This document shows positions 34,665-46,087 of a stretch of DNA of 64,000 nucleotides, one piece after another. The DNA is taken from positions 10,986,918 through 11,050,917 of the forward strand of contig NW_024467101.1 of assembly GCF_017591425.1 (NCBI RefSeq). The letters run 5' to 3'. The translations under genes were made by a program, and so were the position numbers. The stretch comes from Ochotona curzoniae. Lineage: Eukaryota; Chordata; Mammalia; Lagomorpha; Ochotonidae. Every line of letters begins with the position of its first letter. Within the stretch, counting starts at the first letter, position 1. The notes under the pieces were generated by a model. The model had not been told where the DNA came from. It saw only the letters and a program-made list of their open reading frames with translations, and searched no databases.

Positions 34665-34885
34665 GATGTAGCTGCATGGCCTAGGTTTGAATTGCAGCCC
34701 CATGCCTTATTTGCTGAGCATTCTTGGGCAAGTTGTTTAGTCTCCCTGTCCTGTGACATCTTACAAAAAAAGGGGAGAGGGGGACAACGTGCTTTGAAAG
34801 TTAAATGAACTGGAGAGATAAGCAGCATAGAGTCATCATTAAAAACCAGGAGGCCGAAGGTAAGTGACTTAACCTGTGAGCTTCA
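34665..34885 (+). repeat. MIR remnants (one or two in tandem)
   Basis: 'CTAGGTTTGAATTGCAGCCC', 'TTCTTGGGCAAGTTGTTTAG' and 'GAAAGTTAAATGAACTGG' are MIR sense; 'GTAAGTGACTTAACCTGTGA' at 34860-34879 is a second short piece. Confidence 0.7.
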
Positions 34886-36195
34886 GTGTCTTTCTCCTCA
34901 TCTTGTTCTAATTCATCAACATCATCCGTCAACACCACTGGCTCTAGCCTCGGGATTCCAAGCTTTAGGAAGCCCTTCCATGTAGCCCTGTGGAAAGGAG
35001 TAGTAGTGTATGTAGAATAGTGGAGGTACTTTTGAATGTTCATCCATGATGTTTCCAAGATGCATGCTGCCTGCTCCATGAGTCTTCAGCTGCCCAAGGT
35101 TCATAGGCAGTGATTTTCCATCTTTGCTGCACATTGGCATCTCCCAGAGGGCCTTATAATACCAAGGCCAACCCCAACCCACAGAATTTGACCTCTGAGC
35201 TTCAGCCCTGTCATGGGGCTTAGGGAGGGATGGTAAGAGTTCCCCGGGTGATCCTAATGGCAGGGAGGATGAGACCAATGGTCCTACAGACACAAAATCT
35301 TTGTCCTTCAGTGTTCATAGGGTCACTTGATTGCTACTGCAGAAATGTTGGAGACCCGATGCTTTTTCTTCCCTTTCTTGGCTACCCAAATCACGGAGGA
35401 GGGTGGCAAATTAGCAGTCACACAGCCTCTTTGATCTAGCTGCGTGACAGGGTTGCAGAATTCTTTCTGGGGACAAACGTCCTCCTTGAATAAAAATCGA
35501 CCTCACTCCAATCCCTTCCATGAAAAAGGCACTGATGAGGCCACTCCACAAACAGCTATACTCAGATGACATCAATTTGCACACAAGATTACTGAAATCA
35601 CTCCAGCATCTTTCATCCCAGTTGGAGGTCGTGGCATGGAGAAGGGGCAGCTGTGGACAGAATAGAAGCTCCAAAATAACCATTCACAAATTGGAATTTG
35701 AGCCCAGGTTTGGAAGCAGACAGCGTAGTCACCATGGCTTTTGACAACCAGAGTCAAGCCAGGTTACAGCCAAGTGGCTTCTGGCTGGAACCTATTCTCT
35801 CTCTCCCTTAGGGGTCAAAACCTCTTGTCATGGTCTCTCTCCCTAAACTCACGCTCCTATAGATGATTTAAAAAGGAAAAAAAAACACTAAGGAACTTTA
35901 TGGTTAGCTTTGTTAACTTTAGGGTTAACAAAGAAGACCAAGAAAGACATCAAAATTCTGTCCCCACTGAAACACCAACGAGGGGCACTGTGCACATTTG
36001 TGAGGAAGAAGGACCCAAGTGGAGAGTGGTGAGCTTCTGTATTTTTTTTTATATGATTTTGATTCTAGGATAGATTTTAGACAGGTGGGTCTAAATGACA
36101 AGCAGTTATCTCCTGAACCTTAATTGAGTAAAATTTCCACCAGGAAAGAGAGGGGGGAGAATGAAAATGAGAATAAATTTGTGCCTCATCAAACA
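34886..36195. other. Intergenic, nothing identified
   Basis: No exon or repeat family supported. An A-run lies at 35877-35885. Confidence 0.45.
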
Positions 36196-36199
36196 TGAA

Positions 36200-36350
36200 C
36201 TGTGCTGAATGATGGACAGACATCACCTCATGGCCTGCTCACAACCACTCCCTGATGCACATATTCGATGAATGGAGAAACTGCGGCTCAGAATGATGAA
36301 AAGGTAAGCCTATCCACCTGCTCACCACGCTGCACTCAGAACTGTTTGTG
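36200..36350 (-). repeat. MIR remnant, antisense
   Basis: 'CATCACCTCATGGCCTGCTC' then 'GAATGGAGAAACTGCGGCTC' follow the reversed MIR core. Confidence 0.6.
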
Positions 36351-36595
36351 AGACAAGAGAACAATAGCTACCTCCCGTGCCTTCAGGATCCACATGGTTG
36401 GCTCTTGACTTTGTTCCTCAAAGCAACCTTGGACAATTGTTTCTTCAGCTCTCCTTTCCCACATCTGCTGGGCCAGGGCAATATTCCTCACCTGGCAGGG
36501 TGGCTGGGAGTCTGCAAGGCTACCACCTTGCAGAAAGCCTACCACCACTCCAGGTACAATGACATGCACAATGGATGTTATTAAGAATGAATGAG

Positions 36596-36905
36596 GCTGG
36601 CACGATGACTCAATTGGCTAACTCTCCTCCTGCAAGTGCTGGCATCCCATATGGGTACCGGTTTATGTCCCAGCTGTTTCACTTCCCTTCCAGCTCCCTG
36701 CTTGTGGCCTGGGAAAGCACTGGAGGATGGCCCGGAGCCTTGGGACCCTGCACCCAACATGGGAGACCTGGAAAAGGCTCCAGGCTCCTGGCTAAGGATC
36801 AGCTTAGCTCTGGTCATTGTGGCCATTTGGGTTGTGAGCTAACAGATGGAAGATCTTTCTCTCTGTCTGTCCTTTTATCTGTAAATATGCCTTTAAAAAA
36901 AAAGG
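36596..36905 (+). repeat. CSINE, full length, sense
   Basis: Head 'GGCTGGCACGATGACTCAAT', 'CATCCCATATGGGTACCGG', 'GCTTGTGGCCTGGGAAAGCA', 'GGGAGACCTGGAAAAGGC' and a tail of A10. Head differs from the 'tagcctagtgg' young type, marking a second subfamily. Confidence 0.92.
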
Positions 36906-36959
36906 TTCATGATTTTAAAAAGAAGGAGGAAAAAAAAAGAACAAACGTGCAGGTGGATT

Positions 36960-37168
36960 TTTGATACAGTGATTAAGACCCTGGTAGGAACACCTGCAAT
37001 TCCACATTAACTGGACTCCTGGCTCCATCCCCAGATCTGGCTCATTCAGACCCTAGGAGGCAGGAGGTGACAGCCCAAGCTCTTGGGTTCCCGGCTGCTG
37101 GAATGCCCAGCTCCCACAGATGGGGCCTCTGTCCATTACTGCCTCTCAAATACTTTTTTTTTTTAGTT
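36960..37168 (+). repeat. CSINE-related, sense, degraded
   Basis: 'GATACAGTGATTAAGACCCT', 'GGAGGTGACAGCCCAAGCTC' and a T-rich end show a heavily worn copy right after the previous SINE. Confidence 0.6.
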
Positions 37169-37289
37169 TACCTTAAAAAATGAGTGTGGTCAAGACCTTG
37201 GACTCAGAAGAAAAAGCCCACAAACGCACACCCGTACCACCCCCTCACTTGCCAAGCTGCCCTGGAGGGGAAGATGTGAGCAGACAGAG

Positions 37290-38490
37290 ACGCAGTTTCT
37301 GGTGCTCATGGCCTTGACCGTGAGAGATGAAAACCCCCTGACAGAGAGCAACCAGAAGCCACTGTACAACGGGACACAGGAGTCAGGAAGGTCCTGGTTG
37401 AGAAGGAAACATCACCACACATTAGCTTTTGAAAATGCACATATCGACCCATGTAATGGAAGAGACTATTTAATTTTCATTTTTAACTGCCAGTCTGAGA
37501 GTCTCAATCAAGGCAATGATGAAGAGCTCGAGACAGTTACATCTTCTAGACTGCTTTGACAAGGGACTGTTGGTAATGTTAGACTCCACATCATTCTATC
37601 ACAAATGATGTGTCTGCTGCCGTTATAACGCCAGAATAAAAGTCACCGGCAATTTAACCTATCTACCCCATCATTCAGTAGAAAACTGAAAAAGACTGTC
37701 TGGCCTGTGATACAAAGGCTAGAAATAAGATTTATACCAAAAACGCATATTTCAATCTATACAGTTTGATGTGCAACTCTATTAGAACAGGCTATGAAGG
37801 AATCAAAATTTGCATCTTTAAGAGATACAGCATGGTAGTTAGCTGAATATTGTCAGCCATTTTATTTATATTTAATGAATTAGAAGAAAAGTATAGGTAT
37901 ATTTATGTATCTGAGCACTTCTATCCATCTGCCTTTCTAATTAGTATTTCCTGGTAGAATGTCTCCTGGGTTTTTTTCATACCCAGAACTTCATGGAACA
38001 TACATATCTCTCAATAAATGTTGACGTTTGTATGGGGAAAAAGCATGTATTTGTTCCCAAAGATTCGATGCAACAATATATAAAAAAAATGGTACACATG
38101 ACAACGCTGATACAGTCACAGTTAAAAGACCACACACAAAAGAGGCACTTATCTCCTGGATGACCGCGAAACCGAGCCACAGTGCAGGGAGCACACCCTC
38201 TGTTATTTGCTAATACTTCTGTCAATGCAGAGTTGACGCACAACAGCCTTCATGTCTGAAGTGTGCAATTCAGCGAGCGTTGACAGGCGTTTGCATAGGC
38301 CTGAACAGCGCCCCCAGCACGCTCCACGATGTCCTGACATCCTCGTGCAGGCCTTCCTTCTATGGACTCCCAGCACTGAGCAGCCAGTAAAAAGAAGCAA
38401 TGGTTTATTCTGAATGAGAGTGTGAGTGTGAATATGTATATATATGTATGATAAAATGATCCAAATTTGCATTTAAAAACTCATTCATTA
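37290..38490. other. Intergenic, AT-rich, no gene seen
   Basis: No exon or clear repeat. Includes the candidate conserved block at 37420-37700 and TA-rich simple sequence at 38432-38450. Confidence 0.45.
37420..37700. promoter_or_regulatory. Candidate conserved non-coding block
   Basis: Repeat-free, with words such as GACTATTTAATTTTCATTTT, GCCGTTATAACGCCAG and GAATAAAAGTCACCGGCAAT. The retained CpGs in otherwise AT-rich DNA are unusual for neutral sequence. Function is a guess. Confidence 0.3.
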
Positions 38491-38497
38491 GTATGGG

Positions 38498-38770
38498 CTT
38501 TTGACCTGGGGATTAACTTGCCTGCTGCGATACCCACATCCCATAGCAGTGTGCCAAGGCTTGGTCCTGAGTCCCTCCAGATTCCAGATTTCTGCTAATG
38601 TGCATTAAGGGAGGTAGTGACAGCTCAGGTGGTTGAGTCCCTACCGTCCATCTTGGAGACCTGGACTTGCCTTGTGGATTTGGCCTGGTAAAAGCTGAGG
38701 TTATTATGGGCTATACCAGGTCATAATACCTGCCTCCCTAATATATTACCAACTTAAAAAAAAAAAAACC
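38498..38770 (+). repeat. CSINE-related, sense, old
   Basis: 'TTAACTTGCCTGCTGCGATA', 'CATCCCATAGCAGTGTGCCA', 'AGGTGGTTGAGTCCCTACCG' and an A12 tail. Confidence 0.75.
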
Positions 38771-38773
38771 CTC

Positions 38774-39595
38774 TGGTTACAGCAAGAATGAGGATTATCT
38801 CAAAGCGAGTAAGACAATAGATGTCAACAGCAAAATGACAGAGTTGTTATAATGTACAGTGATTTTAAAGAAATCATGATGAAAAAATGCTTCAGTGAGC
38901 AAGTACAAACATGCTTAAAACAAGCAAAGAGAATAGAAATCCTCAGCAAAGCACTAGCACAGCTCAGAAAAGCAGAAATAAAGAAGAAATGGCTAGAAAT
39001 CATAGAACAAAAAAAAAAAAAAAAAAAAGCCAAAACTGGAATACAAAGCTCAGGAGGTCAACTCAGATCAGGAATAACTCAGTCTGAACAGAGAGAAAAG
39101 AGGCTGAAGAAAACTCAGTGGTGACTTGGGCCTACAGGACTATAATAAAATGTTCAGCATTTGAATCATCAGAGTCCTGAAGGGGAGGAGAAAGAGGTTG
39201 GAAAAATACTTACAGTCATAAGAGTTGAAAAGTTCCCCAACCAGCCAAGGGACATGAGTCTCCCAATTCAAAATGCTGTGTATACAAAACGCAGGACAAT
39301 TAACTGAAGACTAAAGATAAGGAAAAGATTGTTGAAAGCAGCAAGAGGCAAGTGATACCTAACAAATGGAAGGACAATCATTCAAATGCCATCAAATTTG
39401 TCACTGGAAACCATGGAGGCCAGAAGAAGAACATGGCATATTTCCCAAACAGTCGAGGAAAACAACTGTTGGCTTAGAAGCCTAAACTCAGCAAAAAATA
39501 TCATCCAAGAGTGGGGAGGAATCACAACCTTCTTTAATGCAAGGAAACTAAGCAGAAATTATTACCAGAAGGCTTACTCAGGAACAATGAATGGG
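38774..39595 (+). mobile_element. L1-like 5'-region fragment, dead
   Basis: Sense text resembling the 5' part of mammalian L1 elements: 'AAGACAATAGATGTCAACAG', a Lys/Glu/Ile-rich frame at 38852-39124 (QVQTCLKQAKRIEILSKALA, coiled-coil-like) broken by an A20 run, then 'CACTGGAAACCATGGAGGCC' at 39402-39421. Frames are broken and short; no reverse transcriptase domain is present. Confidence 0.5.
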
Positions 39596-40168
39596 GATTG
39601 GTGCTGTAGCATAGTGAGTGAAAGTCGTTGTCTGTTTCAAGTTCCAGCTGCCCCAAGTTCTTTGTTTTGTTTTCTTACAAAGTAAATATATGTATTTAAT
39701 CATTAGGGTTTTTTCATTTTATTTTTGATAATGTTTACACAGTTGATTAGGGTGGGAAGAGTCAAGGACTAAGGGAAAGCACAGGTGAGACCACAATTTC
39801 CACACCTTTCTTATTTCTGAGAAACCATGGAGGCCAGAAGAAGAGCATGGCAATGAACATGGGAAGAAGGGGAAGACACGGGGAGAAGCCACATCCAGCC
39901 TCCCAACCCAGTACCCAGGGACAGGAAATGGCCACCCACTGTCATTCCCAGGGTCCCCGATGTGCAGCTTTTTCTGAGAGTTTTGTTCAAGTCAGCTTCC
40001 CCATTTCTGATGTAGCTTCTTGCTGATGCACCTGGGAAAGCAGCAGAAGATGGCTCAAGTGTTTGGGCCCCTGCATCCATGTGGGAGATCAGATAAAGCT
40101 ATTGCTGCTGTGGACATTTGGGGGAGTGAACCAGTGGCTGGAGATTCTTACAAATAAATAAACTTTAA
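39596..40168 (+). repeat. CSINE-related, sense, split by an L1 3' fragment
   Basis: The head lies at 39596-39660 ('GTGCTGTAGCATAGTGAGTG', 'TTCAAGTTCCAGCTGCCCCA') and the body resumes at about 39986-40168 ('TTCAAGTCAGCTTCCCCATT', 'GGGCCCCTGCATCCATGTGG', tail 'CAAATAAATAAACTTTAAAA'). The repeated TTCAAGT-AGCT-CCCCA words at both joints are a worn target-site duplication. Confidence 0.75.
39661..39985 (-). mobile_element. L1 3' end fragment inserted into a SINE
   Basis: Antisense: 'TTTATTTTTGATAATGTTTA' and 'ATTAGGGTGGGAAGAGTCAA' match the element at 8473-8747 closely. It differs by an extra block that includes a 32-base copy (39821-39852) of sequence lying 414 bases upstream. Confidence 0.7.
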
Positions 40169-40847
40169 AACCATGTATAAAAACCAACCATGATTGGCAC
40201 AGATGGTTTTCTAACCAGAAAAGAAACAATAAAAGAAGGAACTTTGGAAAAGAAACAGTACAGTGAGCAAAGCCATGAATAGAACAGGCTTCCTGTCTCG
40301 GATCTTATAAATGATGTTTGATGATGGGATTGGGGCAGGGAGTATCGTAATTTTACTTGTCCCCACCTTGGTCCCCAATTCAGGAAGGAATGGAATCCAC
40401 TCCACATGGAGTTCCTCTGCAAGGAGGGAGGCAGTTTCATCCCACATCCCCCACGACAAAGGTCACACACTGAGCCGTGGGATGTAGGCAGAGTTCTCAG
40501 AAAGATGGAAAATACGAAAGAATTCTGAACCGGGACCCAAACAGCACTTAGGAGGCAAATCTTAGGAGATGACATTTACAAGGAATAAACATAAGGCTTT
40601 ATACTTAGGTCTTAAAAATGGCAAAAGTCCAAGGTTGATGTGACAGAAGCGCCTGTAAGGAAGATAAATGGGTTGCTGTTCTGACTAAACTCTAGACATC
40701 TCAAGAGTGCACTGTCACGGGCACACACAAGAAAGCATTTTAAGCTCACATTCATGACTGTGTAGGGTCCTAATGAGGGAGGCAATAATGTTGTACTTGG
40801 AATATTAAGCTCTGTTTTGGCCTTCCTCACATGATAGCTTACCCATG
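40169..40847. other. Intergenic, nothing identified
   Basis: No exon or repeat recognised. Confidence 0.45.
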
Positions 40848-40863
40848 AAAACTCAGGGAGCTG

Positions 40864-41197
40864 GGCCTGGTATGATAGCTCAGTGACAAAATGCTCTTGC
40901 ACATGCCGGGATCCCATATGTGCACTGATTTGTATCCTGGCTGCTCCACTTCCCTTCCAGCTCTCTGCTTGTGGCCTGGGAAAGCAGTCAAGGATGGCCC
41001 AAAGCCTTGGACCCCTGCACCCTCATGGGAGACCCAGAAGAAGCTCCTGGCTCCTGGCTTGGGATCGACTGAGTTCAGGCCATTGTAGCCACTTGGAAAG
41101 TGAACCAGCAGGCAGAAGATCTTTCTTTTTCTCCTTCTCTCTAAAAATCTACCTTTCCAATAAAAATAAATTTTAATAAAAGAAAAGAAAAGAAAAA
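40864..41197 (+). repeat. CSINE, full length, sense, with target duplication
   Basis: Head 'GGCCTGGTATGATAGCTCAG', 'TGCCGGGATCCCATATGTGC', core 'GGCCTGGGAAAGCAG' and an (AAAAG)n-type tail at 41178-41197. Direct repeats TCAGGGAGCTG at 40853-40863 and 41198-41208 flank it. Confidence 0.93.
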
Positions 41198-41626
41198 TCA
41201 GGGAGCTGTGCCCAATCTCATGACGTGTGGTTGAAGGAACTTGGGATGCTTTAGTGTGAAACCTGGCAAACAGGAAAATGTGATCCCTTCCCCTGGATTT
41301 TGGAAGGCTGACACTTGCAACACTAGACCCTTGCCAGTTCTGTAGGAATAAGGGGTATAAGCTGTGGGGTACACCCATTCATCCAGGGAGGAGGGTCCTA
41401 CAGGTGTCTAAAGAGTTCTCAGATCGGGGTTAAACTGAGCCATCAATTTTTAAGAATGTTACCTTTTGGTTTTTCACACTAGAAGGATATTTTCATGAGT
41501 TCAGCTTTTCTCAAAGTGCATGCCATAGAATTCTAATAACAAGAAAGTCACATATGGCTTTGGACACTGAAGTGCACCTCTTCAAATTTACCATGTATAA
41601 TGAGCATATTAAAAGTACCCATATGG

Positions 41627-41934
41627 GACCAGCATCATGGTACAGTAGGCTGAGCCTCCACCTGTTGCACCGGCATCCTCTATATATTGCGGCTGCTCCA
41701 CTTCAAATCCAGCTCCCTGCTTACGGCCTGGCAAAACAGCCCAGGAGGATGACTCAAGTCCTTGGGACCCTGTACCCATATGGGAGACCTAGAAACAGCT
41801 TTGGACTTCAGATTGTCTCAGCTCCAGCAGTTGTGGCCATTTGGGGAATGAACCAGTATTGGAAGATTCTCTCTCTCTCTCTCTCTGTAACTCTTCAAAT
41901 AAAAATAAATCTAAAATAAATAAATAAATAAATA
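41627..41934 (+). repeat. CSINE, sense, with (TC)n and (AAAT)n tail
   Basis: 'GGGACCAGCATCATGGTACA', 'CACCGGCATCCTCTATATAT', 'CCCATATGGGAGACCTAG', (TC)n at 41870-41886, tail grown into AAAT repeats at 41911-41934. Confidence 0.9.
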
Positions 41935-43030
41935 CAAAGGCACTGGTAAGCCATTCAGAGACCTTGTGTAGCCTTCATTACATTGTAGATTTTGTTACAT
42001 GACAGTTTTCACTACACTGTTTTGGATCAAGTATCTTACATTGCCTCCTGGCCACATCAGCCAATACCCCTTCAAACCGATGTCCTGCATGACACTTTGA
42101 GATGCACTGAACTTCAAGGTTCATAACTTGGTGAGCTGGCTTAAGGGCTGTGTGCTCTCCTGTTTGCCCTCCTTCCTTCCCACTGTATCAGCAAGAACGC
42201 TGGTAACCCTAGAACAGCTGCATCACTGTGAAATTCCTTCCACACAAGGCTTACAGCTCACATATTGCAACAATACGATGTGTCTTAGTTCATGTTAGGC
42301 AACGAATTCATTAGTTACAGCTGCTGAACAAGCAGCTCCACAAACACAAACGACTGACAACAAGGATTTACTCAGCTCTCAAGTCTGTCAGATACTTCTG
42401 TCTCCCTGGGTCACGACTGGCTATGGCTGAGTAGCAAATTGGGTAGTGTTATCTGGTCTGGTCTGGAGTCTGTACTGCTCTTCTCTCATCCTTTACTAGA
42501 CTAACTTGGGGTTAGGATTCCTTTGCCATCCACAGTTCCCACAGTTTCTGCTTACTCCTGGTCAATTGCTCTCAAAAAAAAAAAAACATGGAATATTCTA
42601 GAAGTATTTGATTCAGATGCTTTAAATTGTATGCTATTCTGAACAGCACAATGTCTTACCCCACATCACTTGGAATCTGAATCCTCTTTTGTCCAGGGTG
42701 TCCCAACAACCCTCTCTACCCACTAGTCTTGGAGTGGCTGTCTCAGCTATCAGGATGACAATGTTTGCTTCGAGTAGCCCTTCTTGTATTTAGAAATGGC
42801 CCCACTGCAAGAGGAGTGAGGCTCACAATTCCAATAAGCTAAGCCACCAAGTGTGTAAGTGAACAGGTGAATATACAGCAAGGTATTTTGAGAGAGAGGC
42901 AGAGAGACAGTATAGTATGATAATGGTTCTACATTACTATTACTGTGCCTAATTTATTACAAATCAAACTTTACCATATATACGTACATCCAAATATGTG
43001 AGTATTGCATTAGCTTTTCATTACTTATAA
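41935..43030. other. Intergenic, possible worn LTR, no gene
   Basis: No exon recognised. The stretch from 42290 to 42560 reads like an old LTR-type repeat in antisense ('CTTAGTTCATGTTAGGCAAC'), but too diverged to name. An A12 run sits at 42574-42586. Confidence 0.35.
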
Positions 43031-43034
43031 AGAA

Positions 43035-43165
43035 ATGGCCTGCTTTCCCAAGCCATAAGCAGGAAGCTGGATTGGAAGCAGAGCAGCTAGAACATAACAG
43101 ATGCTGCCACCACAGGTGGAGGTTTAGACTAGCACCCCACGGTACCTATCCCATACTGGTGCCTA
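43035..43165 (-). repeat. CSINE head half, antisense
   Basis: 'CCCAAGCCATAAGCAGGAAG', 'TGGATTGGAAGCAGAGCAGC' and 'CACCACAGGTGGAGGTTTAG'. The 3' half is missing. Confidence 0.7.
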
Positions 43166-45790
43166 TTATAAGCTCATTATACGTTATAAGTCTGACGAGG
43201 ACTGAGATTGCTTTCAGCTGACAATGTTGGAGGTCCACAGCCTACGATTAGGCAAGTCTCACTGGTTCAACTGTGATCAGTACTGGGCATAGCAGGGGTC
43301 ACACGGTGAGCCAGGAAGCAGAGACAGGGAACAGGTTCATCATCTATGTCTGTGTGGTCTCTCGTTATAGGATTTGGCAAGCCTTCATCCTACCAATCTC
43401 ACCCAACCTACCACAATTGGGGAAAGCTGCTACCATTGACCCATTAAACCACAAAAGATTTAGGGGGACCAAGTCTTTCACATACAAGACTTCCAAATTA
43501 ACATGCATAGTATGGCTCAAATATCCACTGACCGTCTTACAATGCATCTTCCGTGGATACAGACAGACTACTGCATTCGCATGGCAAATATGGGATTTGA
43601 AGGGAATACGGAGCAGCCTGTGAGTTCTCTCAGGGTGCTTATTCCTAGAGTGGGGAAATAGATTCCATTTCTTCATGGTTGGTGTTTTCAAAATCTCAAC
43701 ACACACAGTATACAGGGAAATTCTGATTCGGGATAACTAGTTCATCCACCCACAGTGAACACTGAGGATGAAATTCCATCAAGATCCTCCTCTTCTCATG
43801 CTCATTCCTGAACTAGCATTGGGACCCACCCCACCTTAGCCTGCACACGGCCTGTAGGAGCTGTAAATGGGGGAAGCCCAAAGGTGCCCACTGGACAGAG
43901 ATGAGGGAGTAAACAGAGAAGCCCGTGCCCACTAACAGGGCCTGGTGTGGGAGAGGCATCAGGACCACCCACAAAAAAACCACGCGACAAGCATCGTGAG
44001 TGATCAAGGCATAGATTTTGGTGGCGGCACTAAGAGTAGGACTAGTTCAAGGACATCGTGGGAGGGACCCCAAGGGGAAAAAGAACCATGTTCTGGGAGG
44101 AATAAGGACTTCCTGCGCAGGCCAGGTAAAAGGAGCAGGCATTCACAGAGGTGAGGAGCTCAGCAAACTGCAGGTGGGGCACAGGTGGGGCTGAAGGAGG
44201 GATGCTGGGAGGTTTGTGCTTGGGAGGCAAGGGACTAGAGATGGCTCTGGGATGAGTCTCGGGGCGGCAGGATGCAGGGGTGGGGGTCAGGAGGAGTCCC
44301 CACTTGAGCTCTGCGCCGGAGGAGGACTGCTGGGTGGAAGAGAAGAGAGAAGGACGCATTCTGCCTGCTCTGTGCTCAGTGTGAGAAGCTGCTGGCAGCG
44401 GGGGCGGGCCGCTCAGCGGATCCAAACTCAGAGGGAGGCGACTCAGAGTGAAGGCAGAAGCTGCTCCCAGCATAGAGGGCCCGTAGGGTTTGGGGAAGAG
44501 GGACTCAATCCCTTCTACAAGTCTCTGTGTCTCCTCTGTATCTCTCCATGGGCATTTCTCCTTCTCCTCCATAGGCACCTTGAAAGTGAGCACCCCCTCC
44601 TCTCCCCTACCCCAGCAGCAAAGTAAATTAAACATTCCCCAGGGGGCAGGTTGGAGGGGGGTGGTGCAGAAGGGATCTGCTTTTGGAGGGAGACAAAGCG
44701 GCTGAGGTTAGGAACCCAGCCAAGTGTCCCTGCTCTGCCAGCCGCCCCAATTGGGCACACAATGCATCACCTCCCGTGGTCTGGGACGCCAGCACTTTCC
44801 TATCTCCATGCGGATCTGTGTTTTTCCTCTCAGGGCCATCTGTCGCTGACTCCGCTGTAAATCTCACTGCGTTTCCTTGCCATATGGCATAATTAATTAC
44901 TTCAAGGCACAAAAGACCCCACAGCTCTGCAGGCCCAGAGCCAGCTGGCTCACAGAGGAGCAATTGGCCGTGACAGGGCATGGTACAGCCACTGTGCCGG
45001 GCTTGCTTGGCCAGCTCCCCACTTCCCCAACAAGGCCCAAGTTGGCTGAAGCCCACCCCATCCCCCTACCCCCTGCCTGTTCTCTACAGCAGCATCTGCC
45101 ACCAGCTTGGCAGGGGCAGGGTCCTTGCAGTGACATGATGGCCACACACCATCTACTGCCACAGAAGGGAGGGCACATCTATTCATTCAACTGGACCCCA
45201 ACCTCATTTATCTCTGTCACTTAACCAGAACATTCTGTCTAGTCCACCCGGGGACTAGTTCACCCAATGCCCACATCTTTGGGATACCACTCAGCCAGGG
45301 TTAGCCAAGACCCTGAGGGAACCCCTCCCTCTCTGACCCCCTCTTCCTCTGCACCTGCAAGCAGGGAAAATGGGAGCATCACTCACTTCCCTTCCAGCTC
45401 CACGACTCCTCCAATCTATCAACAAATAGCCAATTGACAATCATCTCAAAATAACAGCATGAGGATGCCGTTCTGACAAGCAGGATGCAGCCTCTGTCCT
45501 CACAGAATTTGCTCCTGGAGACAAGGCTCACACAAGTGTGTGGGCCACACCATGCAACAGACACACAAATAGGCTGAATCACCACAAGCAGTGGTGGAAC
45601 AGCAGGTACAATCGAGTAAGCGCTGAAGGGCCTCAGGCGAACCTCTTTGAGAGGGAAGATCATGGACAGCTTCTTGGAGGATGTGGCCAACTTTGTCAAA
45701 AACATCTCTACAGCTGTAATTCACATACTGTTGACACTCCCCTCTTTGGCATGCACAGTTCAGCAGTCTTCTAAAAGTTTCAAGTCACAT
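43166..45790. other. Intergenic, GC-richer, no gene supported
   Basis: Local GC content rises between about 43800 and 45200. Long frames on both strands (such as 44042-44635 minus, 197 codons) overlap in competing frames and contain no domain I know. No CpG island; no splice-consistent exon chain. Confidence 0.45.
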
Positions 45791-45794
45791 ACAC

Positions 45795-46087
45795 ACACAT
45801 GAGAGAGGGGTGCAAGAAGGCACAGAGCTAGAGAGAAATTATAGCCATTGGTTGACTCCCTAAACACTGCCATCATCAGGACTGGGCCAGGCTAACCCTG
45901 GGGCTGGGAACTCCAATCAGGTCTCCTACATGGGTGGTAGGAATCCCAGTTACTGGGCCATCGCCTGCTGCTTCCCAGGGCCTGTGTTGGCAGGAAACCA
46001 GAGCTGGGAGTTCGCATCAAGAATCAAACTCAGGCACTCCTAGGTGGGATGCCAGCATCTTGACCTTTAGGTTAAACACCCACTCCA
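45795..46087 (-). repeat. CSINE-related, antisense, old
   Basis: 'TTGGTTGACTCCCTAAACAC', 'CAGGTCTCCTACATGGGTGG', 'AACTCAGGCACTCCTAGGTG', head 'TTTAGGTTAAACACCCACTC'. Confidence 0.8.

Noticed and set aside
38852..39124. 90-codon Lys/Glu-rich frame looking like a coiled-coil protein
   Set aside because: Lies in an L1-like fragment and contains a poly-Lys stretch from an A20 run; not an independent gene.
44042..44635. 197-codon minus-strand frame in GC-rich DNA
   Set aside because: Overlaps an open frame on the plus strand, shows no domain, and the region has neither a CpG island nor splice signals I can support.
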